Of a stretch of DNA of 64,000 nucleotides, positions 14,898 through 23,577 are shown in pieces (positions within the stretch are counted from its first letter, which is position 1; each line of letters begins with the position of its first letter). Both the position numbers and the translations under genes were made by a program. Origin of the DNA: Phytomonospora sp040655735 (GTDB taxonomy: Bacteria; Actinomycetota; Actinomycetes; Mycobacteriales; Micromonosporaceae); assembly GCF_040655735.1 (NCBI RefSeq), contig NZ_JBFAKK010000001.1, positions 248,001-312,000 of the forward strand. Direction: 5' to 3'. The notes beneath the pieces were generated by a model, which worked only from the letters and a program-made list of their open reading frames with translations, ran no database searches and had not been told where the DNA came from.

Positions 14898-17129
14898 CTA
14901 GAGCGTCAGCGTCCAGGTGTTGATCGTCCCGGTGTCGGCCGAGGCCGCGTCTTGCACCTGGAGCTTCCAGGTGCCGTTGGCCGTCTCACCGGAGACGTTG
15001 ACGGTGTAGGTCTGGTTGATGTTGTCGGCGCTGCCGCCGGCCCTGTTGTGCAGGACGTAGGCCGAGCCGTCGGGGGCGATGAGGCTCACGACGAGGTCGC
15101 CGATGTAGGTGTGCAGGATGTTGACCGCCACCGTCGAGGTCGCCGAAGGCGCGCGGCCGCAGCCGGCGATGGTGATCGAGCTGGTCACCGTGCTGTTGTC
15201 CGGAACGGCGACATCGGTGCCGTTGGTGCCGTTGCACGTGCCCGACCCACCGCCGACCAGGTTGAGCGTCCAGGTGTCGATGGTGCCGGTGTCGGACGCC
15301 GCGGCGTCTTGGACCTGGAGTTTCCAGGTGCCGTTGGTCGTCTCACCGGAGAGGTTGACGGTGTAGGTCTGGTTGATGTTGTCGGCGCTGCCGCCGGCCC
15401 TGTTGTGCAGGACGTAGGCCGAGCCGTCGGGGGCGATGAGGCTCACGACGAGGTCGCCGATGTAGGTGTGCAGGATGTTGACCGCCACCGTGGAGCTCGC
15501 GCTCCCATTGCCCGTGCAGCCCGAAATCGTGACCGAGCTGTTCACCGTGGCGTTGTCGGGGATCGCGACATCGGTGGAGTTGGTCTGCGAGCAGCCGGGC
15601 GGGCCGTTGACCGTCAGCGTGAACGACGTCGACTGTGTCGTCACCGTCCCGGTGCCGGTGATGGTCACCGAGTAGGTGCCCGGCGGCGTCGACCCGCCCG
15701 TGGCGATGGTCAGCGCCGACGAGGCGCCGGAGGTGACCTGCGCGGGGCTGAAGCCCGCCGTCGCGCCGGCGGGCAGGCCGCTCGCCGTCAGGTTGACCGT
15801 CTGCGCCGCGCCGACCGTCGTCTGCGTCGACACGGTCGCCGTGGCCGACTGGCCCGGGTTGACCGTGCCGGAGCCGGGTGAGACGGCGATCGAGAAGTCC
15901 TGCGTCGGGGGCTGGATGTTGCCGACGTAGAGCAGCTTGTTCGGCGAGCCGGTGCCGGGACCGGTCACGACGCCGTTGGTGGCGTCGTTGACGAGCTTGT
16001 CGCGGACCTGCTGGGGTGTGTACGAGGGGTTGGCCGACAGCACGAGCGCCGCGGCGCCGGCGACGTGCGGTGTCGCCATCGAGGTCCCGCTGATGGTGTT
16101 GGTCGCCGTGTCGGAGGTGTACCAGGACGAGGTGATTCCGCGACCGGGCGCGAAGATGTCCAGGCAGGTGCCGATGTTGGAGAAGTCCGACTTGGCGTCG
16201 TTGCTGTCGGTCGAGCCCACCGTGATCGCATTGGGCGTGCTCGCCGGCGAGCTGTTGCAGGCGTTGGCGCTGTAGTCGTTGCCCGCCGCGACGGCGTAGC
16301 TGACGCCGTCGGCGATGGAGGCGGTCACGGCGTCGTTGGTGGCCTGGTCGAAGCCGCCGCCGAGGCTCATGTTGGCCACGGCGGGCGCCCCGGGGGCGTG
16401 GTCGCCGGTGACCCAGTCGATGCCGGCGACGACGCCGGCGTAGGAGCCGCTGCCGGCGCAGTCGAGGACGCGGACGCCGACGAGCGTGACGCCCTTGGCG
16501 ACGCCGTGCGCGGTGCCGCCGGTGGTGCCGGCGACGTGCGTGCCGTGGCCGTTGCAGTCGGTGGCGTCGTTGTCGTTGTCGACCGTGTCGCGACCGGAGA
16601 CCGCGCGCCCGCCGAAGTCGGTGTGCGTGAAGCGGATTCCGGTGTCGATGATGTAGGCCTTAACACCCGAGGCGGTGTTGGGGTACGTGTAGGAGTTGTT
16701 CAGCGGCAGGGCCCGCTGGTCGATGCGGTCGAGGCCCCAGGAGGGCACCGGCGACTGCGTACCTGCGAGCGAGACCGTGCGGTCGGCCTGCACGTAGTCG
16801 ACCTGAGGTTCGGCGGCCACACGCGCGGCGGCCTCGGCCGACATGGTCGCGGCGAAACCGCGCAGGGCGTTGCGATAGGTCGCGGTGACCTCGCCGCCGT
16901 GCTCGCCGACGAGGGCCTGCGCGCCGGCTCCGACGCCGTTGGCGGCGACGGTGTCCTTGAACACGACGATGTAGGAGCCGCTGATGGCGGTGGACTCTCC
17001 GGCGTAGAGAACCGCGCCCTCGGCGGGCGCGGCGAACGCGGGGGTGGTGAAGGCGGCGGCGGCCGCCAACGCGGTGGCGAGGAGGGCGAGGCCGGACCAG
17101 CCGCGCTGCATTAATCGGGTGAGACTCAT
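14898..17129 (-). CDS. Secreted subtilisin-like protease (S8) with two P-domains
   Basis: 743 residues. Signal peptide about 1-33 (cut after AFA), I9-type propeptide about 50-120, catalytic domain about 150-395 with D162 (YIIDTGIRF), H195 (NGHGTHVAG) and S350 (SGTSMATPHVAG). An Ig-like linker domain of about 90 residues follows, then two proprotein-convertase P-domains of about 115 residues each, nearly identical (NILHTYIGDLVVSLIAPDGS in both). It should be an extracellular endopeptidase. Codon 6 is TTA, inside the signal peptide region. GGAG lies 8 bp before ATG 17129. It converges with the cold shock gene and shares its terminator. Confidence 0.95.
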   Translation of the reverse strand: MSLTRLMQRGWSGLALLATALAAAAAFTTPAFAAPAEGAVLYAGESTAISGSYIVVFKDTVAANGVGAGAQALVGEHGGEVTATYRNALRGFAATMSAEAAARVAAEPQVDYVQADRTVSLAGTQSPVPSWGLDRIDQRALPLNNSYTYPNTASGVKAYIIDTGIRFTHTDFGGRAVSGRDTVDNDNDATDCNGHGTHVAGTTGGTAHGVAKGVTLVGVRVLDCAGSGSYAGVVAGIDWVTGDHAPGAPAVANMSLGGGFDQATNDAVTASIADGVSYAVAAGNDYSANACNSSPASTPNAITVGSTDSNDAKSDFSNIGTCLDIFAPGRGITSSWYTSDTATNTISGTSMATPHVAGAAALVLSANPSYTPQQVRDKLVNDATNGVVTGPGTGSPNKLLYVGNIQPPTQDFSIAVSPGSGTVNPGQSATATVSTQTTVGAAQTVNLTASGLPAGATAGFSPAQVTSGASSALTIATGGSTPPGTYSVTITGTGTVTTQSTSFTLTVNGPPGCSQTNSTDVAIPDNATVNSSVTISGCTGNGSASSTVAVNILHTYIGDLVVSLIAPDGSAYVLHNRAGGSADNINQTYTVNLSGETTNGTWKLQVQDAAASDTGTIDTWTLNLVGGGSGTCNGTNGTDVAVPDNSTVTSSITIAGCGRAPSATSTVAVNILHTYIGDLVVSLIAPDGSAYVLHNRAGGSADNINQTYTVNVSGETANGTWKLQVQDAASADTGTINTWTLTL
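14997..15491 (-). repeat. Two P-domain repeats sharing an identical 138-bp block
   Basis: Bases 14997-15134 and 15354-15491 are identical over 138 bp, offset 357 bp, while the flanking parts of the two P-domain coding units differ at many positions. The identical block codes the TVAVNILHTYIGD...NINQTYTVN core. Identity at silent positions points to a recent duplication or to gene conversion between the two domains. Confidence 0.85.
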
Positions 17130-18000
17130 GATCTTCGCTCCGGGAGTGAAAGCGGCACCCTCGCCGCGGCTGCCCGGTGGGGTGCCGACGTGAGGGTGCC
17201 GTCAGTTGGGCGTGGGCGGTCGCACAGGACCGGGATGTTTCCGGATAAGCCGCGGTGGTTCCGGCCGGCGCCGGAGACCGGGGGCGCCGGGCGCCGGATG
17301 GAGAAGGTCGAACCGGGACGGCGCATCGGTGTCCCTTCGGGCGAATGCGGGGCACGTACCGGACTGGGCCGGTCCGGGTGTGAACCCGGTGACGAAACAT
17401 TGACCGAAAGTCCATGCGGAGTCAATAAGCGATCGACGTCGATGACTGTCGGGTTTCACGCTGCGCATCCGTCCGGGTGTCGTATATCGCGCGAGACGGG
17501 CCGAGGTGCGCAAGTCTTCCCGCTGCTGTTGCTCCTGCGGTTCCAGCGACTTCGCGCTGAGCGTCCCGCAGAACCCATGGGCGATCGCCGCGCTGTGGAC
17601 CTCAGCGGCGCGGCCTGGGCGACAGTGATCCCGGTCCAGAAGGCCGTCATCGCCGAGGACTCCGGAGCCGCGCGCGAGCTTCCACCGTCGAGGAGCCGCC
17701 GCCGGTGCAGGCTCCGCCGGGCGGCGCGTCCAGGAGGCCGCTCGCCCGCCTGGGCGCCCACGCCGGAGTCTTCCTCGATGCGCAGGCCCTCAGCGTCCTC
17801 CTCGGGCTCTCCTGGCTGTGGGACCTGCTCAGCGGGCGGCGGGGGCTCGCCGAGGCGTTGACGGGTCCGCCGCGAGCGCTCGACGGGTTCGAGGAGTGCG
17901 CCGGGCACGGTGTGGGCGATCGTGCTGATCGTGGAGGCGGGGTGGACGGCATGGCGCTCGGTCCGTGAGCGCCGTCGCGGGTGAGGCCCGGTCATCTCGT
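17130..18000. other. 870-bp gene-poor stretch with possible gene remnants
   Basis: No intact gene is supported. From about 17590 to 17984 the plus strand reads as protein-like pieces in different frames: VIPVQKAVIAEDSGAAREL near 17624-17680, then VFLDAQALSVLLGLSWLWDL near 17769-17830, then VWAIVLIVEAGWTAWRSVRE at 17910-17969, ending at TGA 17982-17984. The last two look like membrane segments. Linked by frameshifts they could be the remains of one small membrane protein. The first 350 bp (upstream of the subtilase) show no feature beyond its own promoter region. Confidence 0.35.
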
Positions 18001-18029
18001 TTGACACCCCGGCGGGCGCGGGGTTTTCT
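18001..18029 (+). promoter_or_regulatory. Leaderless-type promoter of the GNAT gene
   Basis: TTGACA (18001-18006), a 17-bp spacer, then TTTTCT (18024-18029) and six bases to GTG 18036. The spacing puts the transcription start at or next to the start codon, and no Shine-Dalgarno precedes it. Confidence 0.6.
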
Positions 18030-18035
18030 TTCACC

Positions 18036-18476
18036 GTGTCCGAGCTACGCATTGAGCAGGTGGACGGCGACGCCATGATCGAGGACTGGCGCCACGTCCA
18101 CAACACCATCATCCCGGCCGACCCGCTGTCCCTCGACGACGTGCGCGAACGATCCGGCCGCAACCACCTCGAGGTCGCCTATGCCGGCGATGTCCTCGTC
18201 GGCTGCTCGACGGTCCGTCCGCCGGCCGGTGAGTCGAAGGAGTCCGTGGTGATCGCCCGGATCCTCCCCGAGCACCGGCGCAGGGGCTACGGCACGCGGC
18301 TCTACGAGCGAGGGCTGGCGCGGGCGCGTGAACTGGGCGCCGAGGCGGTCGAGACGATCGTGCTCGGGACGAACGTCGAGGGCCTGCGCTTCGCGGAGGA
18401 GCAGGGCTTCGTGGAGGTCGAGAACTACGTGCTGCCGGGCGGGACCGAGCGCTGGCACACGCTGCGGCTGCCCTGA
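18036..18476 (+). CDS. GNAT family N-acetyltransferase
   Basis: 146 residues from GTG 18036. The fold is clear: VHNTIIPADPLSLDDVRER near the N-terminus, acetyl-CoA motif VIARILPEHRRRGYGTRLYE (Q/R-x-x-G-x-G/A form), and GLRFAEEQGFVEVE near the end. The acceptor is unknown. It has no ribosome-binding site but a well-placed promoter, so it is probably translated from a leaderless mRNA. Four bases separate it from the convergent small gene at 18481. Confidence 0.9.
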   Translation: MSELRIEQVDGDAMIEDWRHVHNTIIPADPLSLDDVRERSGRNHLEVAYAGDVLVGCSTVRPPAGESKESVVIARILPEHRRRGYGTRLYERGLARARELGAEAVETIVLGTNVEGLRFAEEQGFVEVENYVLPGGTERWHTLRLP

Positions 18477-18480
18477 ACGC

Positions 18481-18738
18481 TCACTGGATCGTCGCGTCGG
18501 TCCAGCGCACGCCCCTGTCCTTCGCCCACGAGCGGATCCGTTCGGCGTGTTGCGAGGCGTCCCGGCGCAGGGTGAAGGCGCGGCCCCACATGCGGTCGGC
18601 GGCGTAGTAGACGACGAGGAAGCCGCCGCCCTCGACCTGGCAGACCTGCAGGCTCGGGGCGGCCTCCCCGTCGCCGCGCCAGCGCTCGACGACGATCCAG
18701 CGGCCGCGATCGATCAGAATCCGCCTCGCCACGTCCAT
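18481..18738 (-). CDS. Small hypothetical protein
   Basis: 85 residues from ATG 18738, with GAGGT directly upstream. The chain starts MDVARRILIDRGRWIVVERW, has two short beta-rich stretches (GGGFLVVYYAADRMWGRAF) and an amphipathic C-terminal helix (DASQHAERIRSWAKDR). It is soluble, tryptophan-rich and has no signal peptide. I do not recognise a family. It is convergent with the GNAT gene. Confidence 0.6.
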   Translation of the reverse strand: MDVARRILIDRGRWIVVERWRGDGEAAPSLQVCQVEGGGFLVVYYAADRMWGRAFTLRRDASQHAERIRSWAKDRGVRWTDATIQ

Positions 18739-18859
18739 ACCTCGATCATCTCGCAGCACCGTGCGACCCGCCGCACTTTTCCCGAACATCTGTACGATAC
18801 GAGAGGGTGGGACGCCACGTGAACGGGGTGGCAGGGCGCGGCGGGCCGACCGCTTCGCG

Positions 18860-19666
18860 CTAGGCGTCCCCGGCGGCCTCCGCCCGGATGGCGGCGAGGT
18901 TGGCCCTGGTCACCTCGACCCCGTCGTGCCCGGACCCGAATGCCCGGGTGCGCGCGGCCAGGTTCTCCTCGTGCAGGGCGATGGCCTCGCCGAAGGACCG
19001 CGAACCGGCCAGGGCGTTGGCCAGCTCGTTGCGCGCGGTCAGCGTCTCGTCATCGTCGGCGCCGAGGTGCTCGGTCATGGCGTCGAGGTTGACGCGGTAG
19101 AGCTCGACGGCCTCGTCGCGGCGGCCCGCCCGCAGCAGCGTGACCGCCAGTGCCTCACGGCACGCGAAGGTCGTCGGGTGCCCCTCGCCGAGAGCGCGCA
19201 GGCGGATGGCGAGGTCGGCCTCGTAGACCTCGGCGGCCTCCTCGTGGCGTTCGGCGTCGCGGAGGGCGTAGGCGAGGCTGTCGCGGCTGTCGAAGGTCCG
19301 GGGATCCTCCTCGCCGTGGATCCGCAGCTGGTCGGCGAGACTCGTCTCGAGGACGGCGACGGCCTCGTCGAGGCGCTTGGCCTCGGTCAGCATGGCGCCG
19401 AGTGTGGCCAGCAGCGACACCGAGTCCGGGTGGTCGGTACCGAGCAGTCCGACGCAGTCGGCGTAGAGCTGGACCTGCATGGGAACGGCCTCGTCGAAGC
19501 GCCCCGAGCGGGCCACCGCGACGGTCGCGGCGTGGTGGGCGGCGAGTTCGGCGAGCGCCTCGTCCAGGCCCTCCGCCGGTGTGGTCCGGCCGGGCACGAC
19601 ATCGTGCAGGGTGATGCCGAGATCGGCGGCGATCCGGACCGGGTCGTTGGGGTTCGCAGAAGTCAT
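18860..19666 (-). CDS. TPR protein (kinesin-light-chain type repeats)
   Basis: 268 residues containing about four 42-residue tetratricopeptide repeats with the pattern A-x-x-L-x-x-x-G-(R/H)-x-(D/E)-E-A-(V/A)-x-L-(Y/E), separated by GxxHPxT turns (LLGTDHPDSVSLLATLG, ALGEGHPTTFACREALA, FGSGHDGVEVTRANLA). These TPR_10/12 repeats are scaffolds for protein contacts and are common in actinomycete signalling proteins. Here no ATPase or other domain is attached. There is no signal peptide, so it is cytosolic. Partner unknown. Confidence 0.85.
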   Translation of the reverse strand: MTSANPNDPVRIAADLGITLHDVVPGRTTPAEGLDEALAELAAHHAATVAVARSGRFDEAVPMQVQLYADCVGLLGTDHPDSVSLLATLGAMLTEAKRLDEAVAVLETSLADQLRIHGEEDPRTFDSRDSLAYALRDAERHEEAAEVYEADLAIRLRALGEGHPTTFACREALAVTLLRAGRRDEAVELYRVNLDAMTEHLGADDDETLTARNELANALAGSRSFGEAIALHEENLAARTRAFGSGHDGVEVTRANLAAIRAEAAGDA

Positions 19667-19827
19667 TTCCAGCCTCGTGAGTCGTCGGAGTGGCGACCAT
19701 ATAGGACCGTCTACTCAGGACCGCTGTGGAGCGGCGGGGCGCCGCGCCCGGGCCGGGTGGCGGCGAGTCCGTCCCGAATCGGCTTAGCATGGCGGGGACC
19801 GCACGAAACGCCGACCGGGGAGCCGTC

Positions 19828-20856
19828 GTGAGCCTCCTTTCCCACCTCGGAATCGGTCTTCCGGTGCTCGCCGCGCCGATGGCCGGAGGCGCCGGAACTC
19901 CGGCGCTGGTGACCGCCGCCGCGCGGGCGGGAGGCCTCGGCTTCCTCGCCGCCGGGTACCGCGGCCCGCAGGAACTCGCCGAGCAGATCGACACCGTGCG
20001 GGCCGAGGGCCTGCCCTTCGGCGTCAACGTCTTCGCGCCCAACCCGGTCCCCATCACGCCCGCCGCGCACCGCGCCTACGCCGACGCCCTCGAACCGGAG
20101 GCGGCCCGCTTCGGCCTGTCCCTCGCCGGCGCCGAGCCGATCGAGGACGACGACCACTGGACCGACAAGGTCGATCTGCTGCTGGCCAGCCCGGTTCCGC
20201 TGGTGTCGTTCACCTTCGGCCTGCCCGGGCCGGGAATCCTCGCGGCCCTCCGCGACGCCGGGAGCGTCGTCGCCCAGACCGTCACCTCCGCCGACGAGGC
20301 CCGCCAGGCGGTCGCGGCCGGCGTCGACATGCTCATCGTCCAGGCCGCGGCCGCCGGCGGGCACTCCGCGACCTTCACCCCCGAGCGGCCACCGCCGCCG
20401 ACCCCGCTGCCCGAGCTCGTCGCCGAGATCGCGCGCGTGGTCACCCTGCCGCTCATCGCCGCCGGGGGAGTCGCCACCGCAGCCGACGCGCGCGCCGCCC
20501 TGCGCGCCGGGTCCGAGGCCGTCATGGTCGGCACGGTCCTGCTGCGCACCGAGGAGAGCGGCGCCGCCGAGGCGCACCGGACCGCCCTCACCGACCCCGC
20601 CTTCGACACCACGGTCGTCACCCGCGCCTTCACCGGGCGACCGGCGCGCGGACTGCGCAACCTGTTCACCGACCGCTACGAACCGATCGCGCCGCTCGGC
20701 TACCCCGCCGTCCACCACCTCACCGCGCCGCTGCGCAAGGCCGCCGCGGCGGTCGGAGAGAACCGGCTCATGCACCTTTGGGCCGGCACCGGCCACCGCG
20801 AGGCCCGCGCCGAACCCGCCGGACAGACCCTGACGCGCCTGTACGACGGCCTCTGA
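19828..20856 (+). CDS. Nitronate monooxygenase / 2-nitropropane dioxygenase family
   Basis: 342 residues from GTG 19828 (GGGGAG 6 bp upstream; the longer frame from 19726 has no support). It is an FMN-dependent TIM barrel starting LGIGLPVLAAPMAGGAG. The catalytic-base region QAAAAGGHSATF contains H179, and AAGGVATAADARAAL followed by AVMVGT is the FMN phosphate site. The class oxidises alkyl nitronates, with unknown physiological substrate in many actinomycetes. It precedes an aminotransferase in the same direction by 56 bp. Confidence 0.9.
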   Translation: MSLLSHLGIGLPVLAAPMAGGAGTPALVTAAARAGGLGFLAAGYRGPQELAEQIDTVRAEGLPFGVNVFAPNPVPITPAAHRAYADALEPEAARFGLSLAGAEPIEDDDHWTDKVDLLLASPVPLVSFTFGLPGPGILAALRDAGSVVAQTVTSADEARQAVAAGVDMLIVQAAAAGGHSATFTPERPPPPTPLPELVAEIARVVTLPLIAAGGVATAADARAALRAGSEAVMVGTVLLRTEESGAAEAHRTALTDPAFDTTVVTRAFTGRPARGLRNLFTDRYEPIAPLGYPAVHHLTAPLRKAAAAVGENRLMHLWAGTGHREARAEPAGQTLTRLYDGL

Positions 20857-20912
20857 CCACGCCTGTCGAGTTCACGACTCAACCCGGCCCGCCGCTCGCG
20901 CCGGCCGCGACA

Positions 20913-22058
20913 ATGTTGCGGGTGACAGGCGACAGCAACCCGCGCATCGCGTCTCGTGCCACCGCCATTCCCTACGGTCTCGGCAAGTCCCTGCGCGCCA
21001 CCGCGGGCCCCGACAGCATCGACCTCGCCATCGGCCTGCCCGGATACCCCGAGCCGCCCGCCCGGCTCATCGACGCCGCCGTCGAGCGGCTGCGCGCCGG
21101 CGACCACCAGTACGAGGAGACCTGCGGCTCCCTCCCCGCTCGCACCGCTCTCGCGGCGGAGTTCGCCGTCCCCACCGATCCCGGCACCGAACTCACCGTC
21201 ACCAACGGCGGCACCGAGGCGCTCACCGTCGCCCTCCTGACCTTCGTCGAGCCCGGCGACGAGGTCGTCGTGTTCGAGCCCTTCTACACCAACTTCCTGT
21301 CGGCGATCGCCCTTGCCGGAGGCGTCCCCCGCTTCGTCCGGATCCGCCCGCCGGGCTGGGGCTTCGACCCCGCCGAGCTCGCCGCCGCCTTCAACGACAA
21401 GACCCGCGCCGTCATCGTGAACACGCCCCACAACCCCACCGGGCACGTGTTCACCCGCGAGGAGTTCACCGCCGTCGGGAAGCTGTGCCTGCGCTGGAAC
21501 GTCCCGCTCATCAGCGACGAGGTCTACACCCGCTACGTCTTCGACGGGACCATGGTCTCGGCGACGGAGTTCGCAGAACTCGCCGACCGGTGCGTCACCA
21601 TCGGAAGCCTGTCGAAGAGCCACGCCATCAGCGGATGGCGGCTCGGCTACTTCCGCGCGCCCGAAGCGCTCACGACCGCGATCCGCCGGGTCCACGAGGC
21701 CGTCACCGGCGGTACCGCCACACCCTTGCAGAACGCCCTCGCCCACACCGCCGCCGACCTCGCCGACCCCGACCGGGGCCGGCTCATGCGCAAACTGCGC
21801 GACGAGTCCGTCGGCGCCTTCGAGTCGCTGGGCCTCACCTGCTTCACCCCCGCCGGCGGCTGCTACTTCCTCGCCGAGGTCCCCGGCTCCGGCCGCGAGT
21901 ACGCCGACCGGCTCTTCGCCCGCACCGGCGTCATCGTCGCCCCCGGCGAGCTGTTCTACGACGACCCGACAGGCGTGTCCCAGATCCGGGTGGCCTACAA
22001 CAAGACCCCGGCGACGATCGCGGAGGCCTGTGCGAGGTTGGCGGGCTTGCGGGGCTGA
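20913..22058 (+). CDS. Class I/II PLP aminotransferase
   Basis: 381 residues from ATG 20913 (GTG 20922 also possible; no clear Shine-Dalgarno). Typical fold type I motifs: NGGTEALTVALL, PHNPTGHVF, SDEVYTRYVFDG, the Schiff-base lysine K235 in SLSKSHAISGWRLGYF, and an arginine near the C-terminus (SQIRVAYN) for the substrate carboxylate. The pattern is close to AspC/kynurenine-aminotransferase-like enzymes. The donor is not readable. It may be co-transcribed with the nitronate monooxygenase and converges with the next gene (stops 4 bp apart). Confidence 0.88.
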   Translation: MLRVTGDSNPRIASRATAIPYGLGKSLRATAGPDSIDLAIGLPGYPEPPARLIDAAVERLRAGDHQYEETCGSLPARTALAAEFAVPTDPGTELTVTNGGTEALTVALLTFVEPGDEVVVFEPFYTNFLSAIALAGGVPRFVRIRPPGWGFDPAELAAAFNDKTRAVIVNTPHNPTGHVFTREEFTAVGKLCLRWNVPLISDEVYTRYVFDGTMVSATEFAELADRCVTIGSLSKSHAISGWRLGYFRAPEALTTAIRRVHEAVTGGTATPLQNALAHTAADLADPDRGRLMRKLRDESVGAFESLGLTCFTPAGGCYFLAEVPGSGREYADRLFARTGVIVAPGELFYDDPTGVSQIRVAYNKTPATIAEACARLAGLRG

Positions 22059-22062
22059 ACGC

Positions 22063-23424
22063 TCAACCCACCCCCACCCCCACCCCCACCGCCCGCGCCT
22101 TGCCGAGCACGTGCCGCAGCGCCCCCTCCAGGCTCGGGAAGCGGAAGCGGTGCCCGACGGCCGCGAGGGCGGCGGGCACGACCCGCTGCCCGGCTTCGGC
22201 GATCTCGGCGGCGCCTTCGCGGCCGAGCAGGAGCCGCGGCCCGAAGGCGGGGACGGGGATGAGGGCGGGCCGGTGCAGGACACCGGCGAGGATGTCGGTG
22301 TACTCGGCGTTGCGGAGGGGGTGGGGGGAGACGGCGTTGACGGGGCCGGACAGGCGGGAGTCGACGAGCGCGCGCAGGTAGATGTCGGTGAGGTCGTCGA
22401 TGCCGATCCACGAGGTCCACTGCCGCCCCGAACCGATCCGGCCGCCGAGCGCGGCGCTGAACAGCGGCCGCTGGAGGCGCAGGGCGCCGCCGTTGGGACT
22501 CTGCACGATCCCGGTGCGCACCCGGACGACGCGGACCCCGCCTTCGGCGGCGGGCTCGGTGGCGGCCTCCCAGTCGGCGACGACACCGGCGAGGAAACCG
22601 TCTCCGGCGGCGGCATGCTCGGTGAGCACTTCATCGCCTCGGTCGGGACCGTAGAAGCCGATCGCCGACGCGCAGGCGAAGACCTCCACTCCGGTGGCGG
22701 CGGCCCGCTCGGCGAGGAGGCGGGTCGGCGTGACGCGGCTGTCGCGGATCTCGCGCTTGTGCTCCTCGGTGAAGCGGCCGGCGATGCTCTCCCCGGCCAG
22801 GTGGACGACGGCGTCGACATCGTCGAGAAGATCGGCGGCCGGACGCTCCGGATTCCAGAACCGCTCGTCCCAGCCCCTGGCGCGGCCGCGGACGAGCCGG
22901 ATGACGCGGTGGCCTCCGGTGGTCAGCAGTGCCGTCAGGGCCGTCCCGATCAGACCCGAGGACCCGGTCACGGCGACCGTCATCGGTTCGGGCCGCAGGG
23001 CCCGGGCCCAGGCGTGCGCGGCGAGGTCGTCGGCGAGCTGCCGGTGCCGGTAGACGAACATCGCTCGCAGCAGGCGTTCGGGCACCGGGGTGTCGACGCG
23101 GTCGGTGGCGCGGGTGCGGGTGCCGCCGAGATCGGTGAACTCGTGGCAGTGCCGCCAGCCCCCAAGCGCGCCGACGGGGAAGGTCTCCAGCACGTCGACG
23201 AAGCGCTCGGACTCGACGTATCCGCGCGGGTCGTGCCGGGCGACCAGGCGCACGCCCGGGACGAGTGAGAACTCGGCGCGGCCGTCGCGGATCGAGGCGG
23301 CCTCGCGCTTCAGTTTCATCGGCAGCCATGGCGGGGTCAGCCGCACGACCGCCCCCGGCCGGGCGTGCCAGGCGAACACCTCGTCGACGGGAGCGTCGAC
23401 GACGCTCGAAAAGCTGATCCCCAT
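22063..23424 (-). CDS. SRPBCC-SDR fusion protein, TIGR01777 family
   Basis: 453 residues from ATG 23424 (three codons inside the first possible ATG). Residues 1-145 form an SRPBCC/START-like ligand domain (SSVVDAPVDEVFAWHARPGA). Residues 155-440 form an atypical SDR with the dinucleotide loop VTGSSGLIGTALTALL, DAVVHLAGESIAGRF and FACASAIGFYGPDRGDE. This fusion is a known actinomycete form of the TIGR01777 (YfcH-like) family, whose physiological reaction is not established. The C-terminus runs into a VGVGVGVG tail coded by a hexanucleotide repeat. Confidence 0.88.
   Translation of the reverse strand: MGISFSSVVDAPVDEVFAWHARPGAVVRLTPPWLPMKLKREAASIRDGRAEFSLVPGVRLVARHDPRGYVESERFVDVLETFPVGALGGWRHCHEFTDLGGTRTRATDRVDTPVPERLLRAMFVYRHRQLADDLAAHAWARALRPEPMTVAVTGSSGLIGTALTALLTTGGHRVIRLVRGRARGWDERFWNPERPAADLLDDVDAVVHLAGESIAGRFTEEHKREIRDSRVTPTRLLAERAAATGVEVFACASAIGFYGPDRGDEVLTEHAAAGDGFLAGVVADWEAATEPAAEGGVRVVRVRTGIVQSPNGGALRLQRPLFSAALGGRIGSGRQWTSWIGIDDLTDIYLRALVDSRLSGPVNAVSPHPLRNAEYTDILAGVLHRPALIPVPAFGPRLLLGREGAAEIAEAGQRVVPAALAAVGHRFRFPSLEGALRHVLGKARAVGVGVGVG
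22070..22090 (-). repeat. Hexanucleotide ACCCCC microsatellite
   Basis: Three full ACCCCC units plus ACC, coding Val-Gly repeats at the extreme C-terminus of the TIGR01777 protein. Unit-number changes stay in frame. It lies in the 4-bp-spaced convergent junction with the aminotransferase gene. Confidence 0.85.
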
Positions 23425-23577
23425 AGCCGCCAACGGTAGGCGCGGCGGGTCTCACGGGCCGGGTTTTCGGCGAGACCCGGTGCCCGCCGCGCCGGAATTC
23501 CAGCGGGGGAGTTGCTGAAACGGCAACACGATTTGCGGATATCGCCGACCGCTCGCATGCTCGCCGTGGAGGTGGTC

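Noticed and set aside
19711..20796. Long minus-strand open frame opposite the nitronate monooxygenase gene
   Set aside because: It mirrors the real gene's codon periodicity; its translation is Gly/Arg/Asp-rich without any domain, as expected for antisense frames at 70% GC.
20700..22820. A 706-codon minus-strand open frame across the aminotransferase and TIGR01777 genes
   Set aside because: Its translation is low-complexity Pro/Ser/Arg in one half and Gly/Val/Asp in the other; both underlying genes are firmly identified.
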